A DNA stretch of 64,000 nucleotides from Gordius sp. MW1 (taxonomy: Eukaryota; Nematomorpha; Gordioida; Gordea; Gordiidae). Position 1 is the stretch's first letter, and every line of letters starts with the position of its first letter. The translations under genes and the position numbers were made by a program. The stretch lies in contig OZ038530.1 of assembly GCA_964036665.1 (NCBI GenBank), positions 8,074,501 to 8,138,500 on the forward strand, read 5' to 3'. Under the pieces are notes generated by a model, which was not told the DNA's origin, made no database searches, and worked only from the letters and a program-made list of their open reading frames with translations. Below are positions 35,846-46,399 of this stretch, one piece after another.

Positions 35846-36345
35846 TTTAATATCACTTCCCCCATAACATCTAGCGTCTTTTGACCATACACGGTTAGGT
35901 TATTAGTTTGTCTTAACTTGGGACTGCCCCCTTGGTTCCATATCTTCTTGTTAATAACTGATACCTGTGCTTCGATATCATATTCAAGACAATATGGAAT
36001 ATCATTCAAACGTGCCATTATAGTTGCTCTATTAACCCCTACTCTTCTAACTTGATTAATTAAATTGTCATCTGAATTTCCATATCCATCTCCACCCTGA
36101 ATATTATAAATAGGTTTACATTTACAAGCCCTTGCAAAATGTCCTATTTTCTTGCATTTATAACATGTGGCTTTGATTGCTGGACAATTTGCATATAAGT
36201 GGGACCTCCCGCACCGGTAACCACTGTTGCTGCTGTTGGGTCTTGTCTGATACTTAGAAAAACCCCTTGTATAGTTGTTTTGTACTTCATTGATACCATG
36301 ATTTACCTCTTGTTCTGCCCTTTCTAATGTCATTGCTAAATCCAA
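35758..36345 (-). pseudogene. Gypsy nucleocapsid and protease region
   Basis: The frame holds two zinc-knuckle-like motifs, YRCGRSHLYANCPA and CYKCKKIGHFARACK, the arrangement of Mag/K02A2.6-type gypsy elements. A protease-like region follows (LEYDIEAQVSVINKKIW, then a GSPKLRQT segment). Where an active retropepsin has D-T/S-G, this frame reads D-I-E, so the protease is probably dead. The frame shifts by one base around 35845-35860 relative to the downstream chimeric frame, which it overlaps. Confidence 0.75.
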
Positions 36346-36416
36346 GACTTGTCTAAAAGTTATATTTGTACCATCTGAATTTATTGTATTGGGGAAATGC
36401 GACGTAATTCAACAAC

Positions 36417-37073
36417 TTACTTTGTTACTTGATAACCTGCGCTGAATTGGTCTCGCGGCCTTTCATCTATATCACCTTTAAAGTTGGATATTCTAGCAAA
36501 ATCATTTAATCTATGAACAAATAACATTATTGTTCTCCTTCTAACCGTCTCATTTGAATAAATTTTGACCTGGAAGTAAATTCTGACTCCATTGTAAATA
36601 AGGCTAAACAAGCCTTGTGAATCTCCCATGTAGATGTCTCCAGGGATTTAGGATATATATAATTTTTAATTTCTTTAACATTATTAATTCCAAAATATGC
36701 AAGCAAAAGATATTTATATATTTGTTGTAATGTAACATATCGTTTGAAGCATTTATACCTTTAACCTTTATGATATAATTCATATTTTCAAGATAGTCTT
36801 CTATGTCCATTTTAGACGAATATTCCTGGAGAGTAATTTTTGATAAGTCTAAATTTTTCATATCATCTGGGGTTTTCATTATTGGCATTCATAGCAATTA
36901 ATACTTTCTTTTAAAATTGTTTGAAATCTTTTAAAAAACATAATTTTGCCACGCCTTCCCCAGTTGTTTTTATAATCTTTGCCCGACTCCATTTCTTTCA
37001 GATCCCTAGCTACGTTTATGGGAAGGATTGAAATATTTATATTTATGTAGTTCCTTAATTGTTCGCAATACAC
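36417..37073 (-). pseudogene. Gypsy gag fragment
   Basis: Three minus-strand frames (37073-36879, 36888-36604, 36629-36417) carry broken gag similarity: KMDIEDYLENMNYIIKV, FVHRLNDFARISNF and RPRDQFSAGYQVTK, like the F-V-x-R-L...L-R-D-x-F-V-x-G pattern upstream of gypsy zinc knuckles. An interruption at 36346-36416 separates them from the nucleocapsid frame. No LTR was recognised upstream of 37073. Confidence 0.6.
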
Positions 37074-38250
37074 ATGTGCCGTCTAGACTCAAAACAAAGG
37101 CGCCATGCCATATTCACACAATGTATGCACATATATGTGTCAAATTTAATTCTAATTCATTTGATTTTATTAACAAATAAATTTTTTACATAGCATACCC
37201 ATTTTTCAATTCGCCCTTTTTATTTCCTTGTCTACGCTATTACTTATTTTTATAATACATATTTAATTTCCATATCATTCTTTTTTTGCTTCAAATAAAA
37301 ATTTTCTCCATTATATTTTATAACAAGAAGGGTAATTTATTGATTAAATATAAATATAGTTTTCTTTTATAAAAAAAGTAAGTACTACTAATTAAAATAA
37401 TTTTTTATCAACCTAAATGCACTAGGAATTAATCTATTAAAATTATGTGACCTATACATCGGGCCAGTCAGCTCTAATTGTTCGGACATGGCCGAGCGGA
37501 CACTTAGAAGGGTTCAGGCGGGCAATTTAGTTAATTTGGACCGGGCCGGGTTCGGGTAGAAAAGTTTAAACAAATCTGACCTCTGTTTGAGGTCTCATAA
37601 ATTCGGGCCTAACCGACAATTTTAATATTTCGGGCCGGGCAATTCGGGCAGCTTTAACGATTCGGGCGGGCACGGGCGAGCAAGGAAGTTAAAAATTGAA
37701 TCAGGCCAGGTTAGGCAAAAAATTCTAAACAAATCTGACCTCTGGTGTCAATGCTACTTTTATTGGTTGCACGGCCCGGTGTGGTACGGCAGAAGACATC
37801 CGTGTTTTATAAGAGCTGTCAATCAATTATTTTGACTGACATATTTTTTACTAAAAGTCCATTTTCGCTATTTTTACGTGTTATGTTTATTGTTTTTAAT
37901 AATATTATATATATTTTTGTAAATTTTAATAAAGCTGGTACTAATTTAGGTTGGTTTCTTCAATAAAATATTATATATATTTATAAATTTTGATAAAGCT
38001 GGAATCTAATTTAGGTTGGTTTCTCCCCCCTTCCCCATAAAAATAAATATTTGTAAAAACAGACTAATCATTATAAGTTTTATTCAAAATTACGCTAAAA
38101 GACAATCATTAATGTAATCGAAATGGTTGGCATAATGCGTAATGTAAATACCAAATTTTGAAGTATTATTTAAACGTGGGGAATATAAGGCCCAACATTT
38201 TAGTACAACATTGCTTTTCAAATATTCAACTATAGTTTGGAAATCGTATT
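37074..38250. other. Non-coding region with hAT-like GC patches
   Basis: 37458-37740 contains repeated CGGGC words (GGACCGGGCCGGGTTCGGG, TTCGGGCGGGCACGGGC). Two copies of AAACAAATCTGACCTCTG at 37569 and 37727 suggest a decayed hAT-type element with direct internal repeats. The rest is AT-rich without features; 37935-38020 contains a short direct repeat (AAAGCTGG..CTAATTTAGGTTGGTTTCT). Confidence 0.45.
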
Positions 38251-39052
38251 TAAACATAACGAGGGACATTCAAAAGCCATCGCCATGGTGCATGCTATAT
38301 GCCTTTGATATAGTACTATGCGAGGAAACAAGGGAGAAAGTATTCGAAGAAATCGAAAAGTGGTCAAAGCGCTTAGCTGGATATGGAACGATCGAAAAAC
38401 GGTATACATGGAAATGAACGGTACAAGCAGCCCATCGTTAATTGACCATCTAAAGTATCTAAAAGTAGACAGGTTGCTAGATGCTACTTCAAGAGGGAGG
38501 TTGCGCAACGGAGGTCCATGCCCGCATCCAAAAAGGATGGCTTAAATGGCGAAGTATATCCGGTGTAATTTGCGACAAGAAAATGCCAATATGGTTGAAG
38601 AGCAAAGCTTACAAATCCATCGTAAGACCGGTGCTACTCTATGGAGTGAAACATGGGCATTAAACACCACGGAAGGAAAGCTATTACAAGCCACAGAGAT
38701 GAGAATGATACGGTGGAGCATGGGGTATACTAAGCTCGACCATATGACGAATGACTTTCTCATGACAAAAATGGGTATTCGACCTATGGCGGACATGATT
38801 AACGAAAATCGGCTAAGATAGTATGGGCATATACTAAGAAGAGACACGAATGACGTAAATCGAAAAGTACTGGACATGGAGGTACCGGGCAAGAGAGGAA
38901 GAGGACGACCCCGTGTCACGTGGAAAGGGCAAGTCGATAAAGTAATGAAAACAAAAAAGATTAGTCAAGATATGGCACTCACCCGGTCAAGATGGAAGAA
39001 ACTCATCAAAACAAACCCCACGACTGTGGGACCAAATAACTGATAAAGAAGA
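38251..39052 (+). pseudogene. Non-LTR reverse transcriptase 3' end
   Basis: The frame near 38270-38410 gives PWCMLYAFDIVLCEETREKV, where the catalytic box Y-A-D-D reads Y-A-F-D. Further frames give KMPIWLKSKAYKSIVRPVLLYG, EMRMIRWSMGYTKLD and KRGRGRPRVTW, the RT thumb and C-terminus of an RTE-like LINE. It ends CAAATAACTGATAAAGAAGAAG. The same 3' end is present in reverse orientation at 26280. Several frameshifts and the altered catalytic box make it dead. Confidence 0.82.
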
Positions 39053-40299
39053 AGAGATTTGGACATTTAATATGGTAGAAAAAATTTAATTGACAAAAAA
39101 ATTAATTTTGGGGGATTTAAAGTTTAATTTATAAAGAAATTATTTAATAGTTTAAGAGAGGAGTTGGATATGAAGAGAACAATACAAATTTTAGTATTCA
39201 AAAAACTAATAATGTGCTTTTTGGGTAGTTAAAGTTTAGTAAGAGGGAGGAATGATTTATTGCCTACTTAAAAACAATGTCTTAGTAGTAACACGATGAA
39301 CGCTGGGTATTAACACGAGCTAAAATCTCTCAAAAAATCTCATCAATCACGCCTCTACCCAATCCCATTAGAGGGAGAGAGTGTGAAAAAGCCATTAATC
39401 ATCCCTTTACCCAATCAAAAGGGGTGTTTGGAAAAAACACGCTGGCTGCTGACACCTTACACCGGTCCTGCCCCCGCGGAAGAGACTTGGACGCATTTCT
39501 GCCTTTAAAAAGGCAACGGGCCGGGCTTGGATAAGTAAGGCCCACTAAAAGCCTGTTATAAAATCATTAAAATTTTTATTTGCGTGTTTTAAAGTATTAA
39601 AAAGGTGTGTTTGTATAATGTTATATGAACTTTAATTATTATTTGACGTTTGTTAAATTAACAAAATTAAATTTACCTCTTTATTCATACATCAGTATAT
39701 CAACTTGAATTTTATGGTTAATTAGAGTTATATATAGGCATAATCCACTCCATTCATACCCTTCAAAAATCGAAACATTTAAGTTGATTCAAAATTTTGA
39801 TAAGCTTGCAAATTCATTAATTTAATGAACAATCGTTAAAAATTTAAAATAGAAAATACAAATTTTAGAAGTTATCTTTGTATCAATTTTCTTTAGACAA
39901 TTTAATCGAGATTTTTAATCCGTATCAATTGAATAAATTATATAAGCAAAGTTAAGTAACATTTATCATTAATATTTTAATTATAACTCTTCTTCTCCTT
40001 TTTTATTTTGCATATAAAAATCCCAGTAAACCCTGCGGCTATGCTAACACTCAAAGGGGTTTGGTTTCATACATATTATATAAAATCTAATGTATAAAAT
40101 TCTCGTGAAACGGTGTGGTGTTTTCAACTCCTCCAAAACGGACCGATTTGGATGGAAATTTCTGCGAATATTTGTTAGGTCTGAGTCTGAGCCTAGGTTT
40201 TTAACTATATTCCAAATCTCTAGGTCATAAGACGGTCAAGTTAATTAGTTTTATACGTTTTGACGTTTAATAAAATGTCAATTAAAGTATTTTCTAGAA
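39053..40299. other. Non-coding region
   Basis: AT-rich. 39440-39560 has a GC-rich patch (GGCAACGGGCCGGGCTTGG) like those of the hAT family; no coding sequence or paired termini. Confidence 0.45.
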
Positions 40300-41049
40300 C
40301 AGGAGTAGGCAACGCGGCGCCCGCGGGCGCCATGGCGCCCCCGATCGATTTTTAATGCGCCCTCGATGGACTAATGTAAATGTATGACATGAGCGTATCT
40401 AATAACACGCACGTATTTTTTGTTATTGTGTGATCGTATTTCGAATAGACCACGCGTAGACCGTGCATTTAAAACTACCAATACCAAGTAATCCGAAATA
40501 ATTCTTTTCTTTCAAAACCCTTTATGGATAAATGTAAAAGAAAAAGAACATATTATTTTAACGATGAATGGGAACATCTATATTGTTTCGTTGATTACAA
40601 AGGGAAGTGTATTTGTTTGTTGTGTAATAAGAGTGTTGTGATTCCCAAGAAAATATTGAACGACATTTTAAGACCGTTCATACAAATTTTGATAGTGACT
40701 ATCCAATGAACTCTGAAATTAGAAGAAAAAAAACTAATTTCTTTAAAATCTTTAAGAACTAACCATGAAAGCTTTTTTACTAAACCTACAACATCATAAA
40801 GCAGCAACGATCGCGTCATATAAAATATCGCATTTGCTAGCTATGAATAAAAAACCATTTACAGATGGAGAATTAGTGAAAGAAGCCATGTTAGAAGCTG
40901 AATTATATGTATCATTATGTATGACACCAACAAAATAAAGTTAAAATCGTTTTTTTAATGCCTATGTTGATTATCTGTAAAATATGCGCCCTCGGTGATT
41001 TTTAAATTTAGTATTGCGCCCTTAAGGACAAACAGGTTGCCGACCCCTG
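40300..41049 (+). mobile_element. Internally deleted ZBED-type hAT element
   Basis: The ends CAGGAGTAGGCAAC and (reverse strand) CAGGGGTCGGCAAC form the terminal inverted repeat typical of a large animal hAT group. The exact 8-bp duplication TTCTAGAA flanks it (40292-40299 and 41050-41057). Only 750 bases long, it keeps the 5' coding part of a transposase and lacks the catalytic core, so it was mobilised in trans or died after deletion. Confidence 0.9.
40524..40709 (+). pseudogene. N-terminal fragment of a ZBED-type hAT transposase
   Basis: The 61-residue frame begins MDKCKRKRTYYFNDEW and has YKGKCICLLCNKSVVIPKK, the Cys-x2-Cys half of a BED-like zinc finger at the start of such transposases. 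A shift around 40670 moves the continuation (KPFTDGELVKEAMLEAE, 40852-40902) to another frame. The sequence ends soon after, before the catalytic domain. Confidence 0.75.
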
Positions 41050-41329
41050 TTCTAGAACGTCATGCGTGTAGGTAGTGTTCTTTAAAAATTTGAATATACA
41101 GTTATTTAAATTTTGATTAAGTTTACTTATATGGTGGTTAAGGATAAAACTCTATAACCCACATAATTGAGGGGTAATTAATAATTGTTTTAGTGTAATA
41201 TTGAAATATAAATGCACATCGGAATTGTTTTTAATCCTTATTTTAATATTACATTAAATCATTTTTTTGTTATGTCTTTATTTATCACCGGTAATACATC
41301 TATAATATACATAAAATTAAAAAATTTAT

Positions 41330-41386
41330 TGACCGTGAGCCTTAATAATTGTCACTGCGAATGCCAATCTAATTGGAAATTGAATA
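41330..41386 (-). repeat. Small Helitron-helicase fragment, inverted
   Basis: AATTGTCACTGCGAATGCCA and the following bases are close to the reverse complement of 42350-42410, the end of the Helitron helicase frame. It is therefore a second, inverted scrap of the same gene. Confidence 0.55.
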
Positions 41387-41960
41387 GTTCAAAAAATATC
41401 ATTTTACCCCTCCCTAAATCAATATATAAGCACATGAATAATCATGAAATTAAAATATAATTTATATATACCCAGTAAATAATATATTTAAAGAGAAAAA
41501 TTTCTCAAAAGATATCTTAAAAGAAAGATGTGCCTTTTGCCTAATAAGAATGTAAGATAAAAAGACTGAATATCATCCAAAAAATGCATTATTTGTTGCT
41601 GAGGGGCTGAAAATCAACAAATACAAAGCCTTTTTAACTCTAAAAATTTTTATCCCTTTGGTCGCTTCGTGTTTGGGCACCTTTGGTAAACAGGTTTTAA
41701 CCTATTTTTAGTAGTTAGAAAGACGGTCTCCACCTCTCTGAACATCCACACCCTTTTTACTATGTATGATTACGCCAAAAATATTTACATCGTTGGCGGA
41801 TTTTTGGCAACTTTTGGAAGATCCTCTCGATTTTATATTAAAATAGCTCATTTTTATTATTTGGTTCATTTCGTTTTTTATATTTTATGTATTTTGTTTA
41901 TATTGCCGCAACTATTTTTATACATATTCTAACTCCTCCCTCCCCTGAGACCAATCGCAC
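41387..41960. other. Non-coding region
   Basis: AT-rich, no supported feature. Confidence 0.4.
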
Positions 41961-41999
41961 ATAAAATTCCTTACAATTCTAAAGATCCTTCTCTCAAGT

Positions 42000-42600
42000 G
42001 GAATACGCCGATTTGTAATCAACACACGTAGTTCAAATGACCAACAACGCCAGCCAGGTGACTTGGTGTCATACAAATCTGTCGATACAGTTTGCGATGC
42101 TAACGAGGCTGTAAATTATCCAATTAAGTTCTTGAATTCATTGGATTTGTCAGGCAGGCCACCGCACCTTATACAATTGAAGGTTGGATCTCCGGTAGTT
42201 TTGCTTCGTAATTTAAACCCACCACGGCTGTGTAATGGCACACGATTAGTCATTAAAAAATTTATGAAAAATGTTATCGAAGTCACCATTTTGAATGGCG
42301 AGTTCCGAGGTAAAAATGTATTGCTGCCACGAATCCCTATAATTCCCACAGATGTGCCGATTGAAATCAACGAATTCAATTTCCAATTAGATTGGCATTC
42401 GCAATGACTCAATAAGGCTCAAGGTCAAACGATGTCTATTTGTGGCTTAGATTTGGGCACATCATGCTTTTTCCACGGACAGCTATAGGTGGCATGTTCT
42501 CGCGTGGTTAAACCATCCCGTCTGATTGTGTTGGCTAAAGATGGACTAACCAAAAATGTTGTACACTCCAACGCACTTAAAGATTGATGATGAATTATTT
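42000..42600 (+). pseudogene. Helitron PIF1-like helicase C-terminal fragment
   Basis: The frame 42063-42407 gives YPIKFLNSLDLSGRPPHLIQ, LKVGSPVVLLRNLNPPRLCN, GTRLVI and VLLPRIPIIPTD, the C-terminal region of the Helitron Rep-helicase. It continues after a stop with NKAQGQTMSICGLDLG and FFHGQL, followed by another stop where Y-V-A-L-S-R-V normally follows. Helicase motifs V and VI are therefore present but interrupted. The N-terminal part and the rolling-circle replication domain are missing. Confidence 0.8.
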
Positions 42601-42717
42601 TTAAATCGTCATAATTTGATGTATATATAGGTATCAAAAATGATTTAATAAAAGAGTGGGGGAATTGGTATTCGATCTCCGCAACAGATAGCATTAGCGG
42701 GTTTTATATCTTCGCGC

Positions 42718-43590
42718 ATGAGTACCGACCCCCTTATCTCTGCCATGACATCCCTCCCAGACCCGCACCTCAAGGAGGCTCTCCACAGGTGGGACACGGA
42801 CAAGCTCGAGTCAGCCGAACGACCACTCGGTGTGACCCAAAAGGTATGGGATCTTCCCCTAATAGCACGTTCCGTAGCTTTTCTTTCTTCGAACGAACTA
42901 TCTCAGGAAAATCTCCTTTTCAATTGGGCCTCTTCCAAGAGCGGTAACGAATGGCTCGAAGCTATCCCGAGCAGGAATTTGGGACTCCATATGTCTGGGG
43001 AGGAGTCACACATAGCCATAGGCCTCCGTCTCGGATGCGACATAGTATCCCCTTTCGTAACGATCTCTGCAAACAGCCGGTCCAACCCGATGGTCATCAT
43101 CCCCTCCATTGCAAATACAACAAAGGCCGCAACCCCAGGCACACGACGATCAACAAAATCATCGGCCAGTACCTTAGGAAGGCTGGCTACCCAAACACCT
43201 TGGAGCCCGTCGGCCTTAGCACTACCGATGGGAAAAGACCTGACGGGGTCACACTCATCCCATGGTCCCGTGGACTGAATCTCACCTGAGACTTCACCAC
43301 GGTTGACATATTTGCCCCATCCAACTCCTCTCCCGACCTTATAGTCAGTGCAGAGAATAGGAAGACATCCAAATATTCTTCCCTCGCGGACACAATATTC
43401 ATTCCCGTAGTGGCAACCACAATTGGAAATTTAGGCGTTAAAGCTCTCGCTCTCCTGAAACAAATTGGAAAAGCGATCTCCAGCGTCTCTTTAGATTTGA
43501 AAGAGTACTTTTTTATCAGGCAAAAGATCACAATGGAAATCGTTAAATCCAACACGATTTCTATACACGGATCAATGCCATCCGTTTAGT
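42718..43590 (+). pseudogene. Non-LTR Pol-like C-terminal region inside the Helitron remnant
   Basis: The first frame (42718-43060) contains NWASSKSGNEWLEAIPSRNL and ESHIAIGLRLG. The frame then shifts to one starting near 42951 with C..P...DGHHPLHC, a Cys/His cluster, followed by DGKRPDGVTLIPWSRG. A TGA at 43287 sits where this family has Trp. Beyond it the same frame continues with DFTTVDIFAPSNSSPD, TIFIPVVATT and NTISIHGSMPSV to a stop near 43590. R-P-D-G...W suggests a restriction-like nuclease fold, which is inference. A-rich sequence follows at 43650-43690, as for a retrotransposon 3' end. Confidence 0.65.
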
Positions 43591-43814
43591 TATAGCGCAT
43601 TTTTATATTCTTTGAGTCGTGTATGTAATTTTTTTACACCATTTAATAAAGTTATTTTAATTTAAAAAAAAGTATAAAGAAAGAATAAATAAATTATTAG
43701 GTATTGTCATTTTATAGGCCAACATTGTCACAACGCTCCATTCTTATTTCATTCATAATCACATACCCATACACTTATAGTATTTTCTAGAAATAATGTA
43801 TACAGCAAAACAGT

Positions 43815-43833
43815 TTGCCGGGTCAGCTAGTAT
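43815..43833 (+). other. Helitron 3' terminus
   Basis: TTGCCGGGTCAGCTAG followed by T has the form of a Helitron 3' end (CTAG inserted before T). It lies downstream of the helicase fragment in the same orientation, giving an approximate right boundary for that element. Confidence 0.55.
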
Positions 43834-45166
43834 TTATATAATTGCGGGTTTTGCTTTACCACACTAATTAATTTAATAGGTTTTTAGGTTAAATAAGAAT
43901 TGGGTGGAGGGTAGTTTTAAATAATTGTCCAAAATTATCTGATTTGGCATATATGATTTTATGTATTCCGGCGACAAGAGGGCTATTAATTAAAAAATGC
44001 TTTAACTCAAGATCAATTTTTCTAAAAAATATTAACTCGTTAAGACCGCAAACTAGTGATGATTATTTTACATGATTTTGTTAAAACATTTCAGTAAAAA
44101 AATAAAATATGAAAAAAAGCAAAATAAATATTTTTATATGGTCCCGAGCTGGGTCGGGCAATGTTTAAATTTATCAGGCTGGGCGCCCGAATCAATTATT
44201 TATTAGTTTCGGGCAGGGTCCCGAATTTCAAATTTTTATAACAGACGGGCAACAGGCCCGTTGCAGGTGTCTTTGTGGAACTAATTACATTTATTAGGAA
44301 TCATGGTAAAAAGTATCCACATGCATTTTTGTTTCATAAACGAAATATTAATAGTTATACCTGATGTTTTAAACATTGATATAAAAGCATTTATTAATCT
44401 TGTAGATGCTAATTTAGGGTCCCAGCCAAATATGCAATTAAGTTTAAATAAGCAAACCCCAATTTACCGTGTCATAAATTTTAAACTACTTTTACTAATC
44501 TAAATTTTTTGCATGTAGTGGCTAGTGTTAAGATCTCGTCTCGTCTCAGTCTCGAAAACATAATCTCGTCTCGTCTCGCTTTATAAAGTAGTGAGAAGCG
44601 ATATTAATAACATGTTCATAAAGATTTTGAATAAAAAAATTACTATTTTAATTTTATTTATAAGTGTATAATAAATGGATGATGAATAAAATATGAAAAG
44701 AATATATTTATTATACTGTAAAGAATATCGAATTAACGATATAATAGATAATTTTTTTATTATAATTTAAAAAAAAACAGGGAAAAAATTATTTAGCATT
44801 AAAAGTTTAAAGTCGAGACATGTCAAGAATTCTCGTTGAGTCAAGAATTCTTGTCGAGACTAGACCAAGATTTTTCTAAGTCGATAACACAAAAACGTTA
44901 AAATGATCGTTATTTTTTTGGGAGCCCCATGCTAAAAGAAATAGGAATAAATTTAGCCAAAATAATCTCTAATCTAAAGATTGCCCTAGATAGCATACTA
45001 ATTGGAGTTATTTGAGGTTACCAGCCTTCATAAATCGGGCCCATTCTTTATAATACATTTGATTCATATATAAAATTTACCTTGTGGTAATATAATATTG
45101 TCAATTTATATCATATGGGGACCCCTTATTTAGTATTTAACAAATAAATTAATTTTATATATTTAG
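43834..45166. other. Non-coding region with two hAT-like fragments
   Basis: 44150-44275 holds GC patches (GGGTCGGGCAATG, CTGGGCGCCCGAATC, AACAGGCCCGTTGCAGG). 44523-44890 is a short copy of the TAGTG/CTCGTCTCG hAT family, listed separately. No 5' exon of the galectin gene could be fixed here. Confidence 0.4.
44523..44890. mobile_element. Short copy of the TAGTG...CGAG hAT family
   Basis: Left end TAGTGTTAAGATCTCGTCTC and right end AGATTTTTCTAAGTCGATAACAC match the ends of the 52108-53231 element, with CTCGTCTCG subterminal repeats. At about 370 bases it is much shorter. No exact target duplication is seen. Confidence 0.6.
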
Positions 45167-46399
45167 CCAATACCATTCCAAACCGCTGTTGATGTTGACT
45201 TTAATAAAGGAAATACTTTGATATCATTCATTGGTGATATTCCGGAAAAAGCAGAGAGGTCTGACAGTTCTATTCATTGTTGTATTTAATCTAGTATTTA
45301 CGTATTTTACTAATGTTCGAATTCATTATTTAGATTTCATATTAGACTGGAAACAGCAGACAATGATAATGTAGGTCTATTTTTTGAGCCTGATTTGGAA
45401 GCTGGATATATAATTAGAAAAGCTCTTAAGTCTGGACAATGGAGCGAAGAAGAGAAAGCTGGTCCATGCCCTCTAAAAGCTGGAGGACCATTTGAAATTT
45501 TGGTTCTTATTGAGAAGGAAGAATATGATGTATTAAAATTTATGATATGTATATGGACTTTCTTATTTATTTGGATATAAGTTTGTCTTTGGGTGTGTGT
45601 AAGGTTAAGCTAATTATTCAAAATATATATAGGTGCCTTTTATACAAATTTTATAAACACTATTATGATAGATATCTAAACATGTTTTAATTTATTTGAA
45701 ATTCTGTAAGTTAGTTTTCATTTATAACAAAATGTATTAATTATGCCTGTGCATCTTTAATCCATTGGAACATATGTTATTAGGTAATGCATGCAGTTGT
45801 TGTTTGCTATGCAATCTATGGGCTCACTTTTTTTGAATTAACAAAGATTTATGCCATCTGTATATTTATTTACAGAATACCCTAAATTTCATTTTATCAA
45901 AAAACGGATTTATAATTTTACATAATTTTAAAAAAATAAATTATTATGTCAAACATATTCATTTTCTAAACTTACTGACTGAAAATATCATAAATCTCTA
46001 TATTTAAATTTTAGATGAATTTGTAGAAAGTTATTCAAGCAAAAATATTTAAACTGACAGTTTTTCAATCCGCATTAGAGCCTCGAGCCTTTATTTTTTG
46101 ATCTTTACTACACTTATTTAAAGTATGCTCGGTGTTAGTTGGCAGTAAATACCATTTAAAATTCGACTGCAAGACATGATTAATATCCTATATCGTATAT
46201 CTGATACTTTGTCTTAAATATTTTTTGGAAGAAATGATTATTTTTATCGATTTCCTTTTCATAGATCGCGGTTAATGGGGAACGTTTCACTCAATTTCAG
46301 CATCGCATCCCGCCCAATCAAATCAAAAAAATTGTTGTAGACGGAGACGTGAACTTGGTTGGCATCAATCTTTTCCACGAAAGTTCCGATGATTTCGAG
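45167..46399 (+). CDS. Galectin domain, three exons (partial gene)
   Basis: Exons 45167-45258, 45334-45529 and 46265-46399 join in phase to 141 residues covering one galectin carbohydrate-recognition domain: IPFQTAVDVDFNKGNTLISF, AERFHIRLETADNDNVGLFF, KSGQWSEEEKAG, AGGPFEILVLIEKEEY, IAVNGERFTQFQHRIPP and GDVNLVGI. At the sugar-binding strand, where galectins have H-F-N-P-R, this reads F-F-E-P-D, and the later Asn is Lys. The Trp and following Glu (QWSEEE) remain. Beta-galactoside binding is therefore doubtful. The start codon lies upstream and was not found. The last exon ends in phase 0 at a GT donor, so the protein continues; the next supported phase-0 exon is at 48344. Confidence 0.82.

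Noticed and set aside
42063..42407. Cellular PIF1 helicase gene
   Set aside because: The wording (FLNSL..SG.PPH, LRNL.P..LCNGTRL) is that of Helitron helicases, it is truncated, contains stops, and a Helitron-type end lies downstream.
42903..43555. Minus-strand frames across the Pol-like fragment
   Set aside because: Antisense shadows of the plus-strand Pol-like sequence, which has the recognisable motifs.
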